Positions 44,685 to 50,755 of a stretch of 64,000 nt of DNA are shown one piece after another. The notes beneath the pieces were generated by a model that was not told the origin of the DNA, made no database searches, and saw only the letters and a program-made list of their open reading frames with translations. The first letter of the stretch is position 1, and every line of letters starts with the position of its first letter. The translations under genes and the position numbers were made by a program. This DNA comes from Flavicella marina (GTDB taxonomy: Bacteria; Bacteroidota; Bacteroidia; Flavobacteriales; Flavobacteriaceae). The stretch covers positions 1,116,001 to 1,180,000 of the forward strand of contig NZ_VYVA01000001.1 of assembly GCF_009193215.1 (NCBI RefSeq), read 5' to 3'.

Positions 44685-45533
44685 ATGATGAAATTACAAT
44701 TACTTTTATTTGCTGTTTTAATTGGTGTAAAAAGCTTGGCGCAAGTGAATGGCTTTAACAGCGACGCTTTTGGTTTTGAATTGACCAATGTATCTTGGAC
44801 GAGTGCTGGAACTCACAATGGAGCTACCTCTCCAGGAAATATTGTGGATGCTTGGACACAAGATGATGGCTTTGAACAATCAAGTGAACAAAAGAATTCG
44901 GGAACTTATAGTATGTTAGCTGATTTTTCTTCAACGATACCAGCGACTAGTCCTAAGTTGCAGACATGGAGGTCGAACACAGGAGGTGAAGGTAAGTATG
45001 AATTCGCAACAGTTGATAACTATACGTTATCGGCGTATGTATATGTAGATGCTGCATTGACAGATGGAGCTATGAGAATAGCGATTCAGCAAAATGGAGG
45101 ACAGTACAATTCATTGGCTATTGATTTGTCTTCAATAACTCCAAATACATGGACGCAGTTTAGTGTTGCATTTGATCAAAATGATCCAAAATCGGGGTAT
45201 TGGAGTGATGCGAATTTTACTACTTTACCAACGAGTAATGCTAAAATATATATTGATGATATTTCGGTGATGTTAACCTCTGTATTGTCAACAAAGAACA
45301 CCCCTTTGAGCAACGTTAAGGTGTTTCAGAATAAAGCAGCTCAGGTTTTAGAAGTTACTGGACTTAAAAATGGAGATGTTACAATTTACAACTGTATAGG
45401 AGGGATTGTTAAGGCATCTAATTCTATATCGGATGCTTCACAAATAGACATTTCTGATATGCCAACTGGAGTGTATTTTGTAAGAATTAGTTTAGGTGGG
45501 AAAACGAAAACAGAAAAAATTATTATTCAGTAA
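44685..45533 (+). CDS. T9SS-exported carbohydrate-binding-like protein (282 aa)
   Basis: A signal peptide (MMKLQLLLFAVLIGVKSLAQ) precedes a jelly-roll-like domain (residues about 20-200; AWTQDDGFEQSSEQKNSGTY, LQTWRSNTGGEGKYEF, AKIYIDDISVML) homologous to the 194-residue protein at 37662. A type A T9SS domain closes it (LKNGDVTIYNCIGGIVK, PTGVYFVRIS, TEKIIIQ). It is thus a surface form of the same binding module. It is the rightmost gene of the cluster; directly after it lies the tRNA-Asn-like terminator at 45557. No catalytic motif seen. Confidence 0.75.
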   Translation: MMKLQLLLFAVLIGVKSLAQVNGFNSDAFGFELTNVSWTSAGTHNGATSPGNIVDAWTQDDGFEQSSEQKNSGTYSMLADFSSTIPATSPKLQTWRSNTGGEGKYEFATVDNYTLSAYVYVDAALTDGAMRIAIQQNGGQYNSLAIDLSSITPNTWTQFSVAFDQNDPKSGYWSDANFTTLPTSNAKIYIDDISVMLTSVLSTKNTPLSNVKVFQNKAAQVLEVTGLKNGDVTIYNCIGGIVKASNSISDASQIDISDMPTGVYFVRISLGGKTKTEKIIIQ

Positions 45534-45554
45534 TTTATTTCTACGTTTATTTTC

Positions 45555-45587
45555 AAAGAGTTACACGAAAGTGTAGCTCTTTTTTTA
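45555..45587 (+). terminator. Terminator homologous to the tRNA-Asn terminators
   Basis: AGAGTTACACGAAAGTGTAG, then CTCTTTTTTT. It differs from 28901-28930 at one loop base (GAAA for GAAG) and in T-run length. It probably terminates the binding-protein gene, and is a candidate right boundary of the island. Confidence 0.8.
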
Positions 45588-45624
45588 TGCATCATTTCTT
45601 GGTTCTTTATATATGTCTAATCCT

Positions 45625-45632
45625 TATATTTG
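45625..45632 (+). promoter_or_regulatory. -7 element of the ketoacyl synthase gene
   Basis: TATATTTG matches TAnnTTTG, 22 bases before the ATG at 45654. Confidence 0.6.
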
Positions 45633-45653
45633 TCGCTAAATTGACATTATTTC

Positions 45654-46814
45654 ATGGATCAAAAAATTTCAATCACAGCAATGGCCTCTATTTCTAGTTT
45701 GGGTAGTTCACCCGATGAAATATGGCAAAATTATTTGCATGACAAGAGTTTTTTGTCGCTTGGCAATTTTGAAAAATTTGAAGCATATGTAGGGGCAATT
45801 TCAGAGCAAGGAAATAAAGAAATCCAAAAACTGAAAGAGGCTGATCCTAAATATAAAAACTTAGATCGATCTGTTTTAATGGCAATGCTAACCTCGAGAA
45901 AAGCAATAGCTCAGGTTGATTGGGAGGCCGATTTTGGAGTGAATATTGGTTCTTCACGAGGTGCAACCGAGTTGTTTGAGAATTATTACGATCGTTTTAA
46001 AGAAGATGTGTTTGGAAAAACAGCGACATTAACTTCTCCAACTACAACTTTAGGGAATATTGCCTCATGGGTTGCACAAGATTTACAGACTTCAGGACCT
46101 GATATAAGTCATTCAATAACGTGTTCGACAGCTTTGCATTCGGTTTTGAATGGAATTGCGTGGATTCGTTCAGGCATGTCAAAAACCTTTTTGGTAGGTG
46201 GGAGTGAAGCAGCAAACACAGCCTTTACAATTGCACAAATGCGTGCTTTAAAAATATATGCTTCGGATAAGCAGGCAGATTTTCCATGTAGAGCTTTAGA
46301 TTTTGAAAAAGAATCAAACACGATGGTTGTAGGTGAAGGTGCCGTTGCATTGTGTTTAGAAAAAGGTGTTTCTGAAACAGCTTTAGCAGTAATAGAAGGT
46401 GTGGGTTATGCAACGGAAGAATTAAAACACAATATCTCAATATCCGCAAATGCAGAGTGTTTCCAAAAATCGATGAAAATGGCTTTAAAAAGTGCTAATT
46501 TGTCGACAGTAGATGCTATCGTAATGCATGCACCAGGAACCCTGAAAGGAGATACATCTGAATTCAATGCAATTCAAAAAGTTTTTGGAGAAAATATACC
46601 AGCACTTACAACTAATAAATGGAAAATAGGGCATACACTTGGAACATCTGGTGTTTTGAGTTTAGAATTGGCAGTGATGATGTTGGAGCATCAGCAGTTT
46701 GTAGCCGTGCCTTTTAGTAAGCATTCTAAAGAACCGAAACAACTAAAAACCATCCTTGTAAACTCCGTTGGATTTGGCGGAAATGCAGTGAGTATTTTGT
46801 TAAGTTCTAAATAA
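45654..46814 (+). CDS. Beta-ketoacyl synthase (FabF-like thiolase fold)
   Basis: The 386-residue protein is a ketoacyl-ACP synthase that condenses malonyl-ACP with an acyl chain. The catalytic triad is visible: cysteine in HSITCSTALHSV, histidine in VMHAPGTLKGD, histidine in KWKIGHTLGTSG. It is shorter and more divergent than FabF (about 410 residues), and the N-terminal half lacks the usual FabF GMGA start. It lies 82 bases upstream of bioB in the same direction, so a role in making the pimeloyl precursor of biotin is possible, but bioB has its own promoter. Fatty-acid, polyene or biotin pathway cannot be decided here. Confidence 0.85.
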   Translation: MDQKISITAMASISSLGSSPDEIWQNYLHDKSFLSLGNFEKFEAYVGAISEQGNKEIQKLKEADPKYKNLDRSVLMAMLTSRKAIAQVDWEADFGVNIGSSRGATELFENYYDRFKEDVFGKTATLTSPTTTLGNIASWVAQDLQTSGPDISHSITCSTALHSVLNGIAWIRSGMSKTFLVGGSEAANTAFTIAQMRALKIYASDKQADFPCRALDFEKESNTMVVGEGAVALCLEKGVSETALAVIEGVGYATEELKHNISISANAECFQKSMKMALKSANLSTVDAIVMHAPGTLKGDTSEFNAIQKVFGENIPALTTNKWKIGHTLGTSGVLSLELAVMMLEHQQFVAVPFSKHSKEPKQLKTILVNSVGFGGNAVSILLSSK

Positions 46815-46827
46815 GAACTTTCGTGCT

Positions 46828-46854
46828 AATTATGATGGAAGTCATAATTATGAC
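46828..46854. promoter_or_regulatory. Candidate operator: nested palindrome upstream of bioB
   Basis: TAATTATGA, six bases, TCATAATTA form a 9-base inverted repeat (46828-46851). TCATAATTATGA (46843-46854) is itself a perfect palindrome overlapping it. The site lies just upstream of the bioB -7 element, over the -33 region. Confidence 0.5.
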
Positions 46855-46866
46855 AATATAATTACG

Positions 46867-46874
46867 TACTTTTG
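46867..46874 (+). promoter_or_regulatory. -7 element of bioB
   Basis: TACTTTTG (TAnnTTTG), 23 bases before the ATG at 46897. Confidence 0.6.
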
Positions 46875-46896
46875 AACCTTTAAATTTAGAAAAATT

Positions 46897-48009
46897 ATGA
46901 GTGAAGTAAGACATAATTGGACAAAAGAAGAAATTCTTGATATATATAATAAACCATTAATGGAGTTGTTATATGAAGCAGCTCAAATACATAGATTACA
47001 CCATGATCCGAATGCGGTTCAGGTCTCTACTTTGTTATCAATAAAAACAGGAGGATGTTCTGAAGATTGTGGTTACTGTCCGCAAGCAGCAAGATATCAT
47101 ACCGACATCGATGGAAATGAATTAATGCCAGTACAGCAAGTAAAAGCGCAAGCTTTGAGAGCGAAAGCAGGAGGTTCATCAAGAGTATGTATGGGAGCGT
47201 CTTGGAGAAATGTGAAAGACGGACCTGAATTTGATGAAGTGTTAGAAATGGTTCGTACCATTAATAAGTTAGATATGGAAGTTTGCTGTACTTTAGGTAT
47301 GGTTACAGAAAATCAAGCAAAACGTTTGGCTGAAGCTGGTTTGTATGCTTACAACCATAACTTAGATTCTTCAGAAGAGTATTATAAAGAGGTTATTTCT
47401 ACAAGAGGTTATCAAGATAGATTGGATACGATTGATAATGTGCGTAAAACAAATGTTACCGTTTGTTCTGGTGGTATTATTGGTATGGGAGAATCAATTG
47501 AAGATAGAGCAGGGATGTTAGTAGCCTTGTCAACTTTAAATCCGCAACCAGAATCTACGCCAATCAATGCATTGGTAGCAGTTGAAGGAACTCCTTTAGA
47601 AGAGCAAAAGCCTGTTGAGATTTGGGAGATGATTCGTATGGTTGCTACTACTAGAATTGTGATGCCTGAGACGCAAGTGAGATTGTCTGCGGGTAGAACG
47701 CAAATGAGTCAAGAAGGTCAAGCGATGTGTTTCTTTGCTGGGGCGAATTCAATTTTTGCCGGAGATAAATTATTGACAACACCCAATCCAGATGTGGATG
47801 AGGATATGAAGTTGTTCGCAAAACTTGGTTTGAATCCAATGAAGCCTTTTACGAAAAAGGTACAACCTAAATCTGTAGAAGCAGAAGACTCTCAATTACA
47901 TGCGAAAGGAGAAAATCCTAAATGGACAAGACCAGAGCATAAAATCGATCGTAACGAAGAAGCCAAAGCGAAAGCCAAAGAAATTAGAGCTCAGTTAAAA
48001 GAAAACTAA
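46897..48009 (+). CDS. bioB: Biotin synthase
   Basis: The 370-residue radical-SAM enzyme inserts sulfur into dethiobiotin. The SAM cluster motif CSEDCGYC (three cysteines, about residue 48) is followed by the family signatures RVCMGASWRNVKDGPEF, EVCCTLGMVTENQAKRL, YNHNLDSSEEYY and the Arg-containing RLSAGRTQMSQEGQAMCFFAGANSIF, with the 2Fe-2S ligands. The C-terminus is about 50 residues longer than E. coli BioB, basic and Lys/Glu-rich. No other bio genes are in the window apart from the upstream ketoacyl synthase, so the biotin pathway is split. The promoter has a candidate operator at 46828-46854. Confidence 0.96.
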   Translation: MSEVRHNWTKEEILDIYNKPLMELLYEAAQIHRLHHDPNAVQVSTLLSIKTGGCSEDCGYCPQAARYHTDIDGNELMPVQQVKAQALRAKAGGSSRVCMGASWRNVKDGPEFDEVLEMVRTINKLDMEVCCTLGMVTENQAKRLAEAGLYAYNHNLDSSEEYYKEVISTRGYQDRLDTIDNVRKTNVTVCSGGIIGMGESIEDRAGMLVALSTLNPQPESTPINALVAVEGTPLEEQKPVEIWEMIRMVATTRIVMPETQVRLSAGRTQMSQEGQAMCFFAGANSIFAGDKLLTTPNPDVDEDMKLFAKLGLNPMKPFTKKVQPKSVEAEDSQLHAKGENPKWTRPEHKIDRNEEAKAKAKEIRAQLKEN

Positions 48010-48027
48010 ATTCTATACTATTTAGAT

Positions 48028-48063
48028 AGTGAAGCCTGTGCATTTTGTACGGGCTTTTTTTGT
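48028..48063 (+). terminator. Terminator of bioB
   Basis: AGCCTGTGC, ATTTT loop, GTACGGGCT with two G-T pairs and a T run; it lies 20 bases past the stop. Confidence 0.7.
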
Positions 48064-48167
48064 GTACTTATTTTGGGTTGGACTTTCTTGAGTGATTCTC
48101 GAGCCTATATTTGAAATCTAGAAAAGCTAAAAGACCTATGATGGTGTTTGTGTTTTTTAGAGAATAA

Positions 48168-48206
48168 GTAAAAAGTCCCTTTGAAATAACAAAGGGACTT
48201 TTTAAT
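48168..48206 (-). terminator. Terminator of rseP
   Basis: AAAAAGTCCCTTTG, AAATAA loop, CAAAGGGACTTTTT forms a long stem flanked by A and T runs. It lies 50 bases past the rseP stop on the minus strand. Confidence 0.85.
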
Positions 48207-48228
48207 GTGTTTTATTCTAAAAATGTAA

Positions 48229-48246
48229 CCTGAACTTCTCGAAGGG
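48229..48246. repeat. Degenerate copy of the intergenic repeat
   Basis: CCTGAACTTCTCGAAGGG resembles the 21-base repeat at 17645 and 59955 (core GAGCTTGTCGAA). It also lies within about 12 bases of a stop codon, that of rseP. Confidence 0.5.
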
Positions 48247-48256
48247 TAGGTCTGTT

Positions 48257-49597
48257 TTAGTCAAATAATTTGATTACATCATTTGCATTGGCAAATAATA
48301 ATAAGGCCATTAATACAACAAATCCAGTGATTTGAGCGTACTCTAAGAATTTATCAGAAGGTTTTCTCCCAGTTATCATTTCGTACAATGTAAATACTAC
48401 ATGACCTCCATCTAAGGCAGGTATTGGTAACAAATTCATAAACCCTAACATGATTGATAAAAATGCTGTTATACTCCAAAACGATTGCCAACTCCAAGTT
48501 GATGGGAAAATACTTCCGATAGAAATAAATCCACCCAAACCTTTGTATGCACCTGTTTCTGGGTTGAATACTTTTTTCAATTGTTTGATGTAATCTGTAA
48601 GTGTTTTATAGCCTTTTGCTGTACCAGCAGGTATCGCCTCTGCAAGAGTGTATTCTTTGGTTTCAAGAGTGTAGTACCCCAAACGTTCCATGTCTTCAGC
48701 AGGAAGCGTTCCTAAGCTTACTCCAATTTTCCCGTTTTCGTCTAAAGTTACTTGAACTGTTTCTTCTCCTTTTTTGCGTTTTACCAACAAAGAAACTTCT
48801 TGATTTTTATATTTCTCTAAAACCTCTGAAGCTTCATCAAAATATTTAATAGGTGTATTGTTGATGGCTAAGATCAAATCTTTTGATTTTAACCCACTTT
48901 CTTTGTTAACGGAAGTATCGCTAAATCCACCTACAACAAAAGGAATTCTCGGACTGATAAAAGGTCCTTTTCCTCTTTCAATTAATTTTGAAATAAAGTC
49001 TACAGGAACTTCTTTTTCTATGGTTTCACCATTTCTTTCAATAACGAAGCTCGTTCCGTTTACAAACTCTCCTGGCAAACTAGAAAATGCTTTGACTTTG
49101 TTTCCGTCAATACTTTTTATTTTATCACCCGTTTGCAGTCCTAAATCATACCCTAAAGAGTCAGTAACCCAAACACCATCTTTTACATTGTCGTTTGGTA
49201 AATAGTTTTCTCCCCAAGTAAATAAAATTAAAATGTAGATTGCGAAACCTAAAATAAAATTTACAATCACACCTCCAAGCATAATAATCAATCGTTGCCA
49301 AGCTGGTTTAGAACGAAATTCCCATGGTTGAGGTGGCAAAGCCAATTGTTCAGTGTCCATACTCTCATCAATCATTCCAGATATTTTTACATATCCACCC
49401 AATGGAATCCATCCGATACCATAGACAGTATCGCCAATTTTTTTCTTGAAAATAGAGAATTTATAATCGAAAAATAAGTAGAACTTTTCTACTCTTGTTT
49501 TAAATAATTTTGCTGGGATAAAGTGTCCCAATTCGTGCAACACAATTAACAGTGATAAACTCAATAAAAATTGTGATGCTTTGATAAAAACTTCCAT
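48257..49597 (-). CDS. rseP: Site-2 protease RseP
   Basis: The 446-residue intramembrane zinc metalloprotease cleaves anti-sigma factors or signal-peptide remnants in the inner membrane. The zinc motif HELGH is in the first membrane helix (VLHELGHFIPAKLF, about residues 20-34), the third zinc ligand lies in the LDGGH of LLPIPALDGGHVVF (about 395), and a central periplasmic PDZ region is present (GLKSKDLILAINNTPIKYFD). Four membrane segments. Length and order match the RseP family. No anti-sigma gene is adjacent. Its terminator and an intergenic repeat lie downstream. Confidence 0.94.
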   Translation of the reverse strand: MEVFIKASQFLLSLSLLIVLHELGHFIPAKLFKTRVEKFYLFFDYKFSIFKKKIGDTVYGIGWIPLGGYVKISGMIDESMDTEQLALPPQPWEFRSKPAWQRLIIMLGGVIVNFILGFAIYILILFTWGENYLPNDNVKDGVWVTDSLGYDLGLQTGDKIKSIDGNKVKAFSSLPGEFVNGTSFVIERNGETIEKEVPVDFISKLIERGKGPFISPRIPFVVGGFSDTSVNKESGLKSKDLILAINNTPIKYFDEASEVLEKYKNQEVSLLVKRKKGEETVQVTLDENGKIGVSLGTLPAEDMERLGYYTLETKEYTLAEAIPAGTAKGYKTLTDYIKQLKKVFNPETGAYKGLGGFISIGSIFPSTWSWQSFWSITAFLSIMLGFMNLLPIPALDGGHVVFTLYEMITGRKPSDKFLEYAQITGFVVLMALLLFANANDVIKLFD

Positions 49598-49747
49598 GTG
49601 TGCTTTTTGGTATAAATCGAAAGCAAATGTACAATTTTTAAAGACACCTCATTGTTCGATTTTTTCAAAGATTGGCACAGATAGAGTTAAAAAATGTTAA
49701 AGGCTTTATTTTTTCTATAATTTACATTTTTCTTCAAGCGAGAGTTG

Positions 49748-49755
49748 TAATTTTG
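49748..49755 (+). promoter_or_regulatory. -7 element of the SCO1-like gene
   Basis: TAATTTTG; the preferred ATG at 49765 is only 9 bases after it, so the transcript should have a very short leader or none. Confidence 0.55.
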
Positions 49756-49764
49756 ACACTCAAT

Positions 49765-50436
49765 ATGGAAATCAAATTTTTTAAAAAATCGTTGCCAACA
49801 ATTGTGTTGATGTTGGTGTTTAGTGTTGGGGGTGTTTATACGTTTTATAAACTGCTAACCCCTGAAAAAAAATTACCGGTATACAATCCTGTTGATGTTA
49901 ATCCAAAATTAGTAGATGCTTCACTGCATCATGTTAGAAAAAATCACAAGGTGGGCGATTTTTCTTTGATTGATCAAAATAATGACACCATTACTCAAGA
50001 GGTGTATAAAAATAAAATTTACGTTGCAGATTTTTTCTTCACGCGTTGTGGTACTATTTGCCCCATCATGACAAATAATATGGCGATCATTCAAAAAGAA
50101 TTTATGAATGACACCTCTGTTTTGTTGCTATCACATTCTGTAACACCTGAAATGGACAGTGTGCCAATCTTGAAAGAATATGCTGTAAATAAAGGTGTTG
50201 ATGATGCAAAATGGCATATAGTAACAGGTGAAAAAAAACAAATTTATAACCTAGCCCGTAAGAGTTATTTTGCTGTTTTGGATGAGGGAGATGGCGGTGC
50301 ACAAGATTTTATTCATACCGAACAATTTGTATTAATTGATAAAAAAAAGCGCATTCGAGGTTTTTATGATGGTACAGATTTAAAAGAAATTGAGCGTATA
50401 ATAGCAGATATTTACTTACTTAAAAAAGAGGAATAA
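49765..50436 (+). CDS. SCO1/SenC family copper-binding protein
   Basis: From 49765 the frame encodes 223 residues: an N-terminal membrane anchor (MEIKFFKKSLPTIVLMLVFS), then a thioredoxin-fold domain with the CxxxC copper site in FTRCGTICPIMTN, and the distal histidine in FIHTEQFVLID. SCO proteins load copper into the CuA site of cytochrome c oxidase from the periplasmic side of the membrane. A longer in-frame start at 49672 would add 31 residues over the promoter element, so I reject it. No oxidase genes adjoin; feoA follows with its own promoter. Confidence 0.9.
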   Translation: MEIKFFKKSLPTIVLMLVFSVGGVYTFYKLLTPEKKLPVYNPVDVNPKLVDASLHHVRKNHKVGDFSLIDQNNDTITQEVYKNKIYVADFFFTRCGTICPIMTNNMAIIQKEFMNDTSVLLLSHSVTPEMDSVPILKEYAVNKGVDDAKWHIVTGEKKQIYNLARKSYFAVLDEGDGGAQDFIHTEQFVLIDKKKRIRGFYDGTDLKEIERIIADIYLLKKEE

Positions 50437-50462
50437 GTTTCTTTAGAACGATTCTAATTTAA

Positions 50463-50470
50463 TATCTTTG
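50463..50470 (+). promoter_or_regulatory. -7 element of feoA-feoB
   Basis: TATCTTTG (TAnnTTTG) lies 9 bases before the TTG start codon at 50480. No Fur-box-like dyad was recognised. Confidence 0.6.
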
Positions 50471-50479
50471 CACTCTACT

Positions 50480-50755
50480 TTGAAAAAAATAGGGTCAAAA
50501 AACAAAATTGAATTGGAGCACACTGTAGCAGATTTAGAAATAGGTGAAAAAGGTATTATTGAAGAATTATCTTTTGTAGAAATTCCTTTGCCTTTGATGG
50601 AGATGGGTTGTATTCCAGGTAAAGAAGTTACATTGATTCAGTTTTCTCCTTTAAAAGACCCATTGTATATTCAGGTAAATGGGAGTCACTTTGCGATTCG
50701 AAGAGAAACTGCCGAAAAAATAATTTTGGCAAAACGTTTGTGTGATGAACTCTAA
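50480..50755 (+). CDS. feoA: Ferrous iron transport protein A
   Basis: About 91 residues of the FeoA SH3-like domain (TVADLEIGEKGIIEELSFVE, LPLMEMGCIPGKEVTLIQFS, YIQVNGSHFAIRRETAEKII), a small cytosolic partner of FeoB. There is no ATG in frame near the N-terminus. The upstream TTG at 50468 overlaps the -7 element, so I take TTG at 50480 (MKKIGSKNKIELEH). The feoB ATG lies inside the last codons of feoA (11-base overlap), which suggests translational coupling. Confidence 0.88.
   Translation: MKKIGSKNKIELEHTVADLEIGEKGIIEELSFVEIPLPLMEMGCIPGKEVTLIQFSPLKDPLYIQVNGSHFAIRRETAEKIILAKRLCDEL

Larger units (their letters stand above)
28890..45587. other. Candidate genomic island: lambda-carrageenan utilisation genes
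   Basis: The segment starts at the 3' end of tRNA-Asn copy 2 and its terminator (28901-28930), and ends with a near-identical terminator at 45557-45587 that is not attached to any tRNA. Between them lie eight accessory genes for glycan degradation and control. I infer insertion at the tRNA, but no integrase or transposase is present in the segment. The bracketing repeat is about 27 bases and is itself a hairpin, so parallel origin of the terminator is the main alternative. Confidence 0.45.

Noticed and set aside
28890-45587. Integrase, transposase or conjugation genes for the island
   Set aside because: Each gene in the segment was assigned to another role; none shows tyrosine or serine recombinase motifs. 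The island proposal rests on repeats only.
46828-46854. Terminator of the ketoacyl synthase gene
   Set aside because: The palindrome has no T run after it on either strand and is A/T-rich, so it is a poor terminator.
49672-49764. N-terminal extension of the SCO1-like protein
   Set aside because: The extra 31 codons cover the TAATTTTG promoter element, and the protein after 49765 begins with a usual membrane anchor.
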